This document shows positions 28,343-36,723 of a DNA stretch of 64,000 nucleotides, piece after piece. Each line of letters opens with the position of its first letter. Position 1 is the stretch's first letter. This DNA is from Mesorhizobium sp. PAMC28654 (GTDB taxonomy: Bacteria; Pseudomonadota; Alphaproteobacteria; Rhizobiales; Rhizobiaceae), in NCBI RefSeq assembly GCF_020616515.1, contig NZ_CP085135.1:2728001-2792000 (forward strand), given 5' to 3'. The translations under genes and the position numbers were made by a program. The notes under the pieces were generated by a model. It saw only the letters and a list, made by a program, of their open reading frames with translations, searched no databases and was not told where the DNA came from.

Positions 28343-28726
28343 CTCTTGCCACCTGTTTCCGCTGCATGTTGTCAGTCAAATAGGTATCGAAAGCCGCTTC
28401 AGGAAGCGCTGCCATGGGCAAGCACCATATGACATAAAGGTCGCATGGCCATCTGGGGTCTAGCGACCTGATTGCAAGCGTTCAGCCGAAATCAAAGAGC
28501 GGATTTTCAAGACATCATCTTTCCTCCACGAACACATCCCATATTCAAAGGGCTCGACTGAGAGTCGCCTGGATTGTGCGACGCCTGGTTGGGTCTGAGG
28601 CGAAAAAACGGTGGCAGGTCGCCGCCAGAAAGTGTTGAAGACCTTACCGAGTGCGATCAGCAAGACGTGACGCGGTTGCGCTCGGCGAGGCTTGGTGGTT
28701 TGTTGCCGCTTTACGGAGAATGAATG
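28343..28726. other. Intergenic region, nothing identified
   Basis: This 384-nt stretch lies between the divergent DUF763 and small membrane protein genes. One minus-strand frame of 95 codons has no ribosome site and an implausible composition. I see no repeat family member, tRNA or clear promoter. Confidence 0.4.
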
Positions 28727-29068
28727 ATGCGAGAGCCTGTGGGTCAAGATGAATATGGGTCGACGAATCCGTTCGACCCGAATGACCTGTCAACCTTGAA
28801 CGCGATGGGCCCGAGCATCGGAGGGAACGACTTCGAGAAGTACGCCGTCGCCGTGATCATCGTGTTCGGCGCGCTGATCATCGGCGGATTGATGGCCGCC
28901 TCGCTGACGCTCGGACATCGCAATGGTTTCCTCTACGCGCTTGGCGGCGCCACCTCGGCCTGGATATCCGGAAACGCGCTTCTGCTCGATCGGCCGCGCA
29001 TCTACGCGATATTCGTCGGCATCGCCGCGTTGATGCTGATTGCATCGACCATCACGCTGATCGCCTGA
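28727..29068 (+). CDS. Small membrane protein, unknown function
   Basis: A 113-residue protein. A polar N-terminus of about 40 residues (NPFDPNDLSTLNAMG) is followed by two to three hydrophobic spans (VAVIIVFGALIIGGLMAASL, FLYALGGATSAWISGNAL, IFVGIAALMLIASTITLIA). ATG at 28727 has GGAG 7 nt upstream; ATG at 28724 adds one residue. It converges on ggt with a 23-nt gap. No family is recognised. Confidence 0.7.
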   Translation: MREPVGQDEYGSTNPFDPNDLSTLNAMGPSIGGNDFEKYAVAVIIVFGALIIGGLMAASLTLGHRNGFLYALGGATSAWISGNALLLDRPRIYAIFVGIAALMLIASTITLIA

Positions 29069-29091
29069 CCGCGAGCGAAAGGGGATTTCAT

Positions 29092-30831
29092 TTAATACCC
29101 AAGGGCCTCGCCGGATGCGGCGCGGCTATCGATGGCGCCATTGTAGCGGGCGCCGCCACCCTTCTCGATTTCCGCCAGGCTCTTGCCGCCAACCAGGATA
29201 CCCGCCGCCTGGCCCCAGGCCTGGTCACCGAGGTGGAGGTGGTAGCCCATCCCGGCCAGCAGTCTTTCGGTGTCCGGCGACAGGCCGAACGGCTCGACAT
29301 AGACCGTGTCGGGCAGCCATTGGTGGTGGATGCGCGGCGCGTCGATCGCCTCCTGGATGTTCATGCCGTGGTCGATGACGTTGACGATGGCTTCGAGCGT
29401 AATGGTGATGATGCGCGAGCCGCCCGGACTGCCGATGACCATGAACGGCTTGCCGTCCCTGGCCACGATGGTCGGGCTCATCGATGACAGCGGCGTCTTC
29501 TTCGGCTGGATGGCGTTAGCCTCGCCCTGGACCAGACCATAGAGATTGGGCACGCCGGGCTTCTGGGTGAAATCGTCCATCTCGTTGTTGAGCAGGATGC
29601 CGGTGCCATCGGCGACGACGCCGGCGCCGAAGGAGCCGTTCAGCGTGTAGGTGACGGCGACCGCGTTGCCGTCATTGTCGATGATCGAATAATGCGTCGT
29701 CTCCTTGCTCTCGCCAAAGCCCTTCGGCATCAGGTCCTGCGACACGCCGGCCCGGAATGGGTCGATCTTGTCGCGGATATCCTTGGCATAGGCCTTGTCC
29801 AGCAGTTTGGTCACCGGATTGTCGACGAAATCGGGATCGCCGAGCGCCGAGTTGCGGTCGACATAGGCATGGCGCATTGCTTCCACCATGACATGGACCG
29901 TCTCGGCCGAACCGGCGCCGAGATAGGACAGCGGATAGCCTTCCAGCACGTTGAGGATTTCGCAGATTATGACGCCGCCGGAACTCGGCGGCGGCGAGGA
30001 TGTGATCTCGTAGCCGCGATAGGTGCAGGTTATCGGCCTGAGCTCGCGTACCGCATATTGCTCGAAGTCGGCCTTGGCCAGGATGCCTCCCTTCGCGCCG
30101 CTCGCCTTGACGATGGCGTCCGCAATGGCGCCTTTGTAGAAGGCATCAGGGCCTTTTTCGGAAATTGCCGAGAGCGATGCGGCAAGGTCGGGCTGGACCA
30201 GCCGCTCGCCGATGTCATAGGGCTTGCCATCGGGTTTCAGGAAGATGGCGGCAGCCGCGGGATCCTTCGCCAGCCTGTCGGCGCCGCCGGCAAAAGAAGC
30301 GGCGTCGCCCTGATTGAGGATGAACCCATCCTTGGCATAGCCGATCGCCGGCGCCATCAGATCTTGCCTGGACAATGTGCCATATTTTTCGCGCGCCATC
30401 TCGAAACCGGCGACAGAACCGGGCACGCCGACCGCAAGATAGCCGTCCAGGCTGGCGCCCTTCACCGGGTTGCCGTCCTTGTCGAGATACATCGTCTTGG
30501 TCGCCGCCAGCGGCGCCCGTTCGCGAAAGTCGATGAAGGTCGACTTGCCATCCTTGAAGCGGATGGTCATGAAGCCGCCACCGCCGATGTTGCCGGCATT
30601 GGGGTAGACCACAGCCAGTGCATAGCCGACCGCGACCGCCGCATCGACGGCGTTGCCACCCTTTTTCAGGATCTCGACGCCGACTTCCGAGGCCAGATGC
30701 TGGGCTGTCACCACCATGCCGTGCTCGCCCTTGGCTGGCGCGGGCGACGCGGCGAAGACGCTCGTCAATGGCGCGAGAGCGAAAGTTATCGAAAGACTGG
30801 CAGCGATCAATGTCCGTCGGCTGAGAGGCAT
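29092..30831 (-). CDS. ggt: Gamma-glutamyltransferase
   Basis: A 579-residue periplasmic N-terminal nucleophile hydrolase that cleaves glutathione and other gamma-glutamyl compounds. It has a signal peptide (RRTLIAASLSITFALAPLTS then VFAA). The autocleavage and nucleophile threonine is T378 in ETTHYSIIDNDGNAV. The donor-site region is NNEMDDFTQKPG, and GSPGGSRIITITLEA closes the small subunit. Length is canonical. The upstream gap to the rhamnose genes contains CTCTCCCC-type palindromes. Confidence 0.95.
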   Translation of the reverse strand: MPLSRRTLIAASLSITFALAPLTSVFAASPAPAKGEHGMVVTAQHLASEVGVEILKKGGNAVDAAVAVGYALAVVYPNAGNIGGGGFMTIRFKDGKSTFIDFRERAPLAATKTMYLDKDGNPVKGASLDGYLAVGVPGSVAGFEMAREKYGTLSRQDLMAPAIGYAKDGFILNQGDAASFAGGADRLAKDPAAAAIFLKPDGKPYDIGERLVQPDLAASLSAISEKGPDAFYKGAIADAIVKASGAKGGILAKADFEQYAVRELRPITCTYRGYEITSSPPPSSGGVIICEILNVLEGYPLSYLGAGSAETVHVMVEAMRHAYVDRNSALGDPDFVDNPVTKLLDKAYAKDIRDKIDPFRAGVSQDLMPKGFGESKETTHYSIIDNDGNAVAVTYTLNGSFGAGVVADGTGILLNNEMDDFTQKPGVPNLYGLVQGEANAIQPKKTPLSSMSPTIVARDGKPFMVIGSPGGSRIITITLEAIVNVIDHGMNIQEAIDAPRIHHQWLPDTVYVEPFGLSPDTERLLAGMGYHLHLGDQAWGQAAGILVGGKSLAEIEKGGGARYNGAIDSRAASGEALGY

Positions 30832-30967
30832 GGCGGTTCTCCGGGCGGGGGACGCCTAGAAGACCGTGTCGGAGTGATCGAGTCCACTAACAATCGAACG
30901 AGCGTGGGAAAGAGCGCCCTCACCCGGGTTGCCATCCGAGTTGCGAAGGGCAATTCGGGGCAATCCG

Positions 30968-31057
30968 ACCTCTCCCCGAGGGGAGAGGAGATCACCAGCG
31001 CTGGCACCACCTACCTCTTCTCCCCTCGGGGAGAAGGTGGCCGCGAAGCGGCCGGAG
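30968..31057. repeat. CTCTCCCC/GGGGAGAG palindrome cluster
   Basis: Two perfect hairpins lie about 30 nt apart: CCTCTCCCC-GA-GGGGAGAGG (30969-30988) and CTTCTCCCC-TC-GGGGAGAAG (31017-31036). A GGCCGC-GAA-GCGGCC hairpin follows (31039-31053). The second and third together are a known Rhizobiales repeat arrangement, and a related copy is at 32402-32466. Confidence 0.75.
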
Positions 31058-31074
31058 GAGGGGGCGGCTCAGCT

Positions 31075-32367
31075 TCAGACAATCCCGCCCGAGCCACCCG
31101 CGACCGCCGGGCGTTCCGCCGCGACCTTGGCGCGGTAGCCAGCAGCCCGATAGGCAGCGACGGGATCAATGGCTCCACCGGTCTTCAGCCGCGCCATGGC
31201 CAGGATCGGCTCGACATCGGTGCGGTAGGCGGCCTTCAGTGTCTGCGTCGCCATCAGCGCGTCATTGGCATCCTGGAATCCTTCCAGCGCCTTGCGGTCG
31301 ACCAGCAGCGCCTGTGCATAGGCGCGCTGCACCTCGACCGCTGACAGCATCAGGCTTTCGATGGGGTCGGTGACATTGTGGCTCTGGTCGAGCATGTGGG
31401 CGGGATCGAAGCCTTCGGTGCCGGACAGTTCCGCATCCACCAACTCATTGAAGACCAGGAACAGGCGGTAGGGATCGATCGAGCCGGCATCGAGATCGTC
31501 ATCGCCATATTTCGAATCGTTGAAGTGGAAGCCGCCGAGCTTCTTGAACTGGATCAGCCTCGACACGATCATCTCGATGTTGACGTTGGGCGCATGGTGG
31601 CCAAGGTCGACGAGGCAGAACGCCCTGTCGCCCAACTCCCTGGCGATCATGTAATTGGTGCCCCAGTCCTGCACGACGGTTGAATAGAAGGCCGGCTCGT
31701 ACATCTTGTGTTCGGTGAACAGCTTCCAGTCCGCCGGCAGCCCGGCATAGACCTCCTTCATGGCGTCGAGATAGCGCTCGAACGCCTTGGCGAAATTGAC
31801 CTGGCCGGGAAAGTTCGAGCCGTCGCCGATCCAAACCGTCAGAGCTTTGGAGCCCAGCGTCTTGCCGATCTCGATGCATTCGAGATTGTGCTCGACCGCT
31901 TGCCGGCGGGTGCCGGCATCGGCATGCGACAGCGAACCGAATTTGTAGGAAAGCTTCTGGTCCCTGGCATCCGAGAAGGTGTTGGAGTTCATGGCGTCGA
32001 AGCCAAGGCCGAAACGCGAGGCGGCCTGCTTCAGCCGGTTTGGGTCGGCCCTGTCCCACGGAATGTGCAGGGAGACCGTCGGCGTCGCCTGTGTCAGTTG
32101 CTGGATGACCGCACAATCCTCGATCTTGTCAAAGATATCGCGCGGCTCGCCAGCGCCTGGAAAGCGGGCAAAGCGGGTGCCACCGGTGCCGACGCCCCAG
32201 GACGGGATCGCCACCGCGAATTTCTCGACCTTGTCGCGGATCGCGTCGATGGCGATGCCGCGGCGGTCGAGGCGTTCGCCGAGCGATTGATAGTCGCGCT
32301 CAAGGTCGGCCTTGCGCGCGACATTGTCCTTGTCGACGAGGTCGGCGGAGATGATGGCTTCGGACAC
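31075..32367 (-). CDS. rhaI: L-rhamnose isomerase
   Basis: The 430-residue Mn-dependent cytosolic enzyme converts L-rhamnose to L-rhamnulose. It shows MNSNTFSDARDQKLSYKFGS, the helical metal-site region LTVWIGDGSNFPGQ, CLVDLGHHAPNVNIE and FHFNDSKYGDDDLDAGSIDP. It is of the rhizobial RhaI type, not the E. coli RhaA type. The GTG start at 32367 has GGGAGGA 6 nt upstream and is preferred to a frame reaching 32382. It is downstream of rhaD on the same strand with a palindromic repeat between them. Confidence 0.93.
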   Translation of the reverse strand: MSEAIISADLVDKDNVARKADLERDYQSLGERLDRRGIAIDAIRDKVEKFAVAIPSWGVGTGGTRFARFPGAGEPRDIFDKIEDCAVIQQLTQATPTVSLHIPWDRADPNRLKQAASRFGLGFDAMNSNTFSDARDQKLSYKFGSLSHADAGTRRQAVEHNLECIEIGKTLGSKALTVWIGDGSNFPGQVNFAKAFERYLDAMKEVYAGLPADWKLFTEHKMYEPAFYSTVVQDWGTNYMIARELGDRAFCLVDLGHHAPNVNIEMIVSRLIQFKKLGGFHFNDSKYGDDDLDAGSIDPYRLFLVFNELVDAELSGTEGFDPAHMLDQSHNVTDPIESLMLSAVEVQRAYAQALLVDRKALEGFQDANDALMATQTLKAAYRTDVEPILAMARLKTGGAIDPVAAYRAAGYRAKVAAERPAVAGGSGGIV

Positions 32368-32401
32368 AGCTGTTCCTCCCAAAATGCGTTTGGTCGACGC
32401 T

Positions 32402-32466
32402 GCCCCTCACCCCTACCTCTCCCCGTCCCTATACGGGGAGAAGGTGCCGGCAGGCGGATGAGGGGC
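32402..32466. repeat. Palindromic repeat between rhaD and rhaI
   Basis: Outer 8-bp arms GCCCCTCA and TGAGGGGC enclose an inner CTCCCCGT/ACGGGGAG hairpin and a GTGCCGGCAGGCGGA stretch. This is a common rhizobial extragenic element. It could uncouple rhaI from rhaD expression. Confidence 0.75.
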
Positions 32467-32489
32467 AGCGCGACCCTCAAAGACGATCG

Positions 32490-34592
32490 CTAGCGCGTAA
32501 AACTCTGAGCGTTGCCGGCGTCGACATTGATGATGTTGCCGGTTGATTTGGCCGACATGTCGGAAGCAAAGAAATAGATCGCTTCGGCGATATCTTCCGG
32601 AAACACCGAACGCTTCAGCATCGAGCGCGAGCGATAATGCTCCTCCAGGTCGTCCGTGGACATCTTGTAGGCTGCGGCGCGCTGTTCCTTCCATTCGCCG
32701 GTCCATATCTTCGAGCCGCGCAGGACGGCATCGGGATTGACGACATTAACCCGGATTTGAGCCTCCGCGCCTTCCAGCGCCAGGCAGCGGGCAAGATGAA
32801 TCTCGGCCGCCTTGGCGGTGCAATAGGCGGCGGCATTGGGCGATGCGGCAAGGCCGTTCTTGGAGGCGACGAAGACGACGTTGCCGCCGATCTTCTGCGC
32901 GCGGAACAGCCGGAATGCTTCCCTTGAGACCAGAAAATAGCCGGTCGAGAGGATGTCCATGTTCTTGTTCCACAGCGCCAGTGTCGTCTCCTCGATCGGC
33001 GCCGAGGAGGCGAGGCCAGCGTTGGACACGAGAATGTCGATGCCGCCGAACTCGACCGACGTCTCGGCAAAGCCCGAGATGACCTGATCCTCGGAGGTGA
33101 CATTGATCGCCACCTGCCGGACGAAATCCTTGCCGTAAGCTTTCGCCAATTCGTCGTTGGCGCTGGCAAGTGCCGCCTCGTCGATATCGGCTAGCACGAC
33201 GCAGGCGCCTTCGCGCAGCAGGCGATTGGCGGTCGCACGGCCAATGCCACCGGCGCCACCGGTGACCAAAGCGATCTGCCCGGCCAGCGACTTCGGCTTC
33301 GGCATGCGCTGCAGCTTCAAATCCTCGAGCAGCCAGTATTCGATATTGAAGGCCTCCTGTGCGGGCAGGCCGACATAGGAGGAGACGGTCGAGGCGCCGC
33401 GCATGACATTGATGGCGTTGACATAGAATTCGCCGGAAATGCGCGCCGTCGCCTTGTCGCCGGCAAAGGTGAACATGCCGACGCCGGGCATCAGATAAAC
33501 AACGGCATTGGGATCGCGGATGGCGGGCGAGTCCGGGTGCTTGCAGCTATCGTAGTAGGCCTGGTAACCAACACGATAGGCGGCAACATCGTCGGCAAGG
33601 CGCCCGATGACCGTATCAACGTCCGGTTTGGCCGGATCGAATTCGATGACCAGCGGCCGTATCTTGGTGCGCAGAAAATGGTCGGGGCACGAAGTGCCGA
33701 GTGCCGCCAGCGGACGCATATCCCTGGAATTGACGAATTCGAGCACGGCAGCGGAATCATCGAAGTGGCCGAGCTTGTGGCTCTTCTCCGAGATCAGGCC
33801 GCGTATCCTCGGCATCAGCTTCGCGGCGATCGCACGACGGCTGGCCGCATCGAGCGACTTGACCACCTCGCCGCCGAAGATCGGCTTGCCCTCGGACCTG
33901 CGCTCGAACCACTCGATCGCCTGGTTGATCACGGAGATTGTCGTCTCGTAGCATTCCCTGGGCGTCTCGCCCCAGGTGAACAGGCCATGGCTTTCGAGGA
34001 TGACGCCTTTGGCGACGGGATGTTCGAGGCAGAATTTCTCCAGCCACAGGCCAAGCTCGAAGCCCGGCCGCTTCCACGGCAGCCAGCCGATGGTGTCGCC
34101 GAAAATCTGCTGTGTGAGCGCCTTCGAATCCTTCGCCGCCGCGATGGCGATGATGGCGTCGGGATGCATGTGGTCAACAAAAGGCTTCGGCACGTAAGCG
34201 TGCAGTGGTGTGTCAATCGAGGCCGCGCGCGGATTGAGGTTGAAGGTGCAATGCGGCAGGAAGCCGACCATCTCATCCTCGTGCTCGACACCGCGATAGA
34301 TGCCTTTGAGCGCGCGCAGCTTGCCCATGTAGAGCGTGGCAAAACCGTCGAGCTTGATCGAGGCGCTGTCGCCGCCCGAGCCCTTGACCCATAGGACTTC
34401 GACGTTCTCGCCGGTAAGCGGATCCTTCTGCCATATCTTGGATGAGGTGTTGCCGCCGCCATAGTTGGTGACGCGCTTGTCGGAGCCCAGAACATTGGAA
34501 CGATAGACGAGGCGTTCCGGTTCGCTCATCGCCGATGCCTTTGCCTCATCCCACAAATTGGCGAGGCGCGTACCGGAGCGCTTGTCGAGCAT
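32490..34592 (-). CDS. rhaD: Bifunctional rhamnulose-1-phosphate aldolase/short-chain dehydrogenase
   Basis: A 700-residue two-domain enzyme. The N-terminal class II aldolase domain (about 1-400) has VTNYGGGNTSSKIW, the zinc-type VDHMHPDAIIAIAAAKDS and LESHGLFTWG, and splits rhamnulose-1-phosphate into dihydroxyacetone phosphate and L-lactaldehyde. The C-terminal SDR domain has ALVTGGAGGIGRATA and the catalytic Y-X3-K in AAYCTAKAAE, and is expected to oxidise lactaldehyde to lactate. The start at 34592 follows GGAGG. It is divergent from rhaR and first in the rhaDI unit. Confidence 0.95.
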   Translation of the reverse strand: MLDKRSGTRLANLWDEAKASAMSEPERLVYRSNVLGSDKRVTNYGGGNTSSKIWQKDPLTGENVEVLWVKGSGGDSASIKLDGFATLYMGKLRALKGIYRGVEHEDEMVGFLPHCTFNLNPRAASIDTPLHAYVPKPFVDHMHPDAIIAIAAAKDSKALTQQIFGDTIGWLPWKRPGFELGLWLEKFCLEHPVAKGVILESHGLFTWGETPRECYETTISVINQAIEWFERRSEGKPIFGGEVVKSLDAASRRAIAAKLMPRIRGLISEKSHKLGHFDDSAAVLEFVNSRDMRPLAALGTSCPDHFLRTKIRPLVIEFDPAKPDVDTVIGRLADDVAAYRVGYQAYYDSCKHPDSPAIRDPNAVVYLMPGVGMFTFAGDKATARISGEFYVNAINVMRGASTVSSYVGLPAQEAFNIEYWLLEDLKLQRMPKPKSLAGQIALVTGGAGGIGRATANRLLREGACVVLADIDEAALASANDELAKAYGKDFVRQVAINVTSEDQVISGFAETSVEFGGIDILVSNAGLASSAPIEETTLALWNKNMDILSTGYFLVSREAFRLFRAQKIGGNVVFVASKNGLAASPNAAAYCTAKAAEIHLARCLALEGAEAQIRVNVVNPDAVLRGSKIWTGEWKEQRAAAYKMSTDDLEEHYRSRSMLKRSVFPEDIAEAIYFFASDMSAKSTGNIINVDAGNAQSFTR

Positions 34593-34668
34593 TTGGATAT
34601 CCTCCCATGGAACACGCAAACGGCGCCGTCCCTTTTGCCCGAATTTCCACGGAAGCGCCGAACTTGTC

Positions 34669-34733
34669 AATCACAAACGATCAATATCGATCATATTGCA
34701 GCGCACAATGAAATTATATGATCGGAAATGATT
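34669..34733. promoter_or_regulatory. Three copies of a 16-bp operator-like element between rhaD and rhaR
   Basis: AATCACAAACGATCAA (34669-34684), GATCAATATCGATCAT (34679-34694) and, inverted, ATGATCGGAAATGATT (34718-34733) share the pattern RATCA-N4-CGATCA. The first two overlap and are offset by exactly 10 nt, one helical turn. The third overlaps a TTGACA (34732-34737) that could be the -35 of rhaR. DeoR-type RhaR is the likely ligand-controlled repressor. Confidence 0.7.
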
Positions 34734-34780
34734 GACACTGCGCGATTTGGATGCCTAGATGGTTCGGCAAGGGAGGAACC

Positions 34781-35590
34781 ATGCACGAGAAAGAGCGCCA
34801 TAGGATCATTCTGTCCGCAGTCCAGGAAAAGCCTGTGGTGACGGTGCAGGAACTGGTCGACCTGACGGACTCTTCCGAGGCCACGATCCGGCGTGACATC
34901 GCCGCCATGCATGTGCAGAAGCGCCTGCGCCGCGTGCGTGGCGGCGCCGAGGCGATCTCGCCACCGCAATTCATCGGCCTTGCCGGCCGGCCCTTCTCCG
35001 TCAACGAAACGATCAACGCCTCGCAGAAGCGGGCGATCGCCCGCGAAGCCGTGGAGCTTTGCAAGGATGGCGAGCCGATCATCATCAATGGCGGCACCAC
35101 CACCTTCCAGATGGTGCATTTCCTCACCGGCCACCGCATGCCGATCTTCACCAACTCCTTCCCGATCGCCGAGCATCTGCTCAAGCATTCCAAGAACACG
35201 GTCATGCTGTCGGGCGGCACCATCTACCGCGAGCAGAACATCATCCTGTCGCCCTTCGACAATGACGTGACGCGCAATTTCTATGCGCGCCGCATGTTCA
35301 TGGGCGCCCAGGGGCTGGGACCACTCGGCCTGATGGAAGCCGACCCGCTGCTGATACAGGCCGAGCAGAAGCTGATCGACCAGGCCGACGAACTGGTGGT
35401 GCTGATCGACTCGTCGAAGTTCCGCAAGCGCTCCAGCCTGATCCTGTGCGGGCTGTCGCGCATCGCCACGGTCATCACCGATGACGGCATCGAGGATCGC
35501 GAAGCCAAAATGCTCGAAACAGCGGGTGTGACGCTAATCGTCGCCCGCAAACCGGCAAGCAACAAGGAAGAATCTTCACTGCAGGCCTGA
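34781..35590 (+). CDS. rhaR: DeoR-family regulator of rhamnose catabolism
   Basis: A 269-residue repressor. The N-terminal winged HTH is VTVQELVDLTDSSEATIRRD. The C-terminal sugar-phosphate-sensing domain has IINGGTTTFQMV, VMLSGGTIYREQN and LIDSSKF, like other DeoR proteins. The ATG at 34781 has GGGAGGA 4 nt upstream; an in-frame ATG at 34751 would add ten residues. In rhizobia RhaR negatively controls the rha genes. It starts the plus-strand unit and precedes rhaS by 54 nt. Confidence 0.93.
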   Translation: MHEKERHRIILSAVQEKPVVTVQELVDLTDSSEATIRRDIAAMHVQKRLRRVRGGAEAISPPQFIGLAGRPFSVNETINASQKRAIAREAVELCKDGEPIIINGGTTTFQMVHFLTGHRMPIFTNSFPIAEHLLKHSKNTVMLSGGTIYREQNIILSPFDNDVTRNFYARRMFMGAQGLGPLGLMEADPLLIQAEQKLIDQADELVVLIDSSKFRKRSSLILCGLSRIATVITDDGIEDREAKMLETAGVTLIVARKPASNKEESSLQA

Positions 35591-35644
35591 GACACCTCAC
35601 GCCCGCAGCGGCGATGGAATGCAACGCTCAAGGGAGGATATACG

Positions 35645-36640
35645 ATGAGTTTTCTGAAGAAATTGATGGTTACGGCGGCATTTTCCGCCGCCATGTTCGT
35701 GAATGCCGCCTATGCCGAGAACGTCAAGATCGCGCTGGTGGTGAAATCGCTCGGCAACGGCTTCTTCGACGCCGCCAACAAGGGCGCCGAAGAGGCGGCC
35801 AAGGAACTCGGCGATGTCGATATCATCTACACCGGCCCGACCAAGGCGACCGCCGAAGCGCAGATCGAAGTGGTCAATTCGCTGATCGCCCAGAAGGTCA
35901 ACGCCATCGCCATTTCGGCCAATGACGCCGACGCGCTGGTGCCGGTGCTGAAGAAGGCCATGGAGCGCGGCATCACCGTCATCTCATGGGATTCGGGCGT
36001 TGCCCAGGCGGGCCGTCAGCTTCACCTCAACCCGTCCGACACCGGCCTGATCGGCGAGACCATCATCAAGCTCGCCGCCGACTACCTGCCGGAAGGCGGC
36101 GACGTCGCCATCCTGTCGGCATCCTCGACCGCGACCAACCAGAACGCCTGGATCGACGCGGCCAAGAAAATCCTGCCGGAGAAGTTCCCCAAGATCAAAC
36201 TCGTCGCCACCGTCTATGGCGATGACGACTCGGCCAAGAGCACCGACGAAGCCAAGGGCCTCTTGAAGTCCTATCCGAACCTCAAGGCGATCATCGCACC
36301 GACCACCGTCGGCGTCGTTGCCGCGGCCCAGGTTGTCACCGACGCGAACCTGATCGGTAAGGTCAATGTCACGGGCCTGGCGCTGCCATCCGAGTTCAAG
36401 AAGTTCATCGACAACGGCGCCAGCCAGGCTGTCGCCCTGTGGAACCCGATCGACCTTGGCTACTCGGCCGTCTACCTCGCCCATGATCTGGCGGTGAAGA
36501 AGGAAGTGGCCAAGCCCGGCGCAACGCTGTCGATTGGCCGCGTCGGCAAGGTGACGCTCGACGATACCAACTCGGCTGCGATGGCTCCGCCCTTCCAGTT
36601 CGACAAGTCCAACATCGAAAAGTTCTCCAAGATCTATTGA
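35645..36640 (+). CDS. rhaS: Rhamnose ABC transporter substrate-binding protein
   Basis: A 331-residue periplasmic sugar-binding protein (type I, ribose-binding-like). The signal peptide runs to AAYAEN (start MSFLKKLMVTAAFSAAMF). The mature protein has KIALVVKSLGNGFFDAANKG, AISANDADALVPVLKKAMER and TVISWDSGV, typical of the CUT2 class. It supplies rhamnose to RhaP/RhaQ. A stem-loop follows the stop and may allow higher expression of this subunit relative to the permease genes. Confidence 0.94.
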   Translation: MSFLKKLMVTAAFSAAMFVNAAYAENVKIALVVKSLGNGFFDAANKGAEEAAKELGDVDIIYTGPTKATAEAQIEVVNSLIAQKVNAIAISANDADALVPVLKKAMERGITVISWDSGVAQAGRQLHLNPSDTGLIGETIIKLAADYLPEGGDVAILSASSTATNQNAWIDAAKKILPEKFPKIKLVATVYGDDDSAKSTDEAKGLLKSYPNLKAIIAPTTVGVVAAAQVVTDANLIGKVNVTGLALPSEFKKFIDNGASQAVALWNPIDLGYSAVYLAHDLAVKKEVAKPGATLSIGRVGKVTLDDTNSAAMAPPFQFDKSNIEKFSKIY

Positions 36641-36660
36641 TCCTGGCGCCCTCAAGCTGA

Positions 36661-36686
36661 CGCGGCGGGGCTCACGCTCCGCCGCG
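36661..36686. other. rhaS-rhaT intercistronic stem-loop
   Basis: Perfect 8-bp arms CGCGGCGG and CCGCCGCG with a 10-nt loop lie 20 nt after rhaS and 37 nt before rhaT. There is no U tract. Such structures after binding-protein genes commonly protect the 5' mRNA segment from 3' decay. Confidence 0.6.
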
Positions 36687-36723
36687 ACTTCAAACGGACC
36701 TTGTTTCAGGGCTTGATACGGAT

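Noticed and set aside
28460..28747. 95-codon minus-strand frame in the DUF763 upstream gap
   Set aside because: No ribosome site, no recognisable motif, and it overlaps the start of the small membrane protein.
30968..31057. CRISPR-like array
   Set aside because: The repeats are a few palindromes without regular spacers or cas genes nearby.
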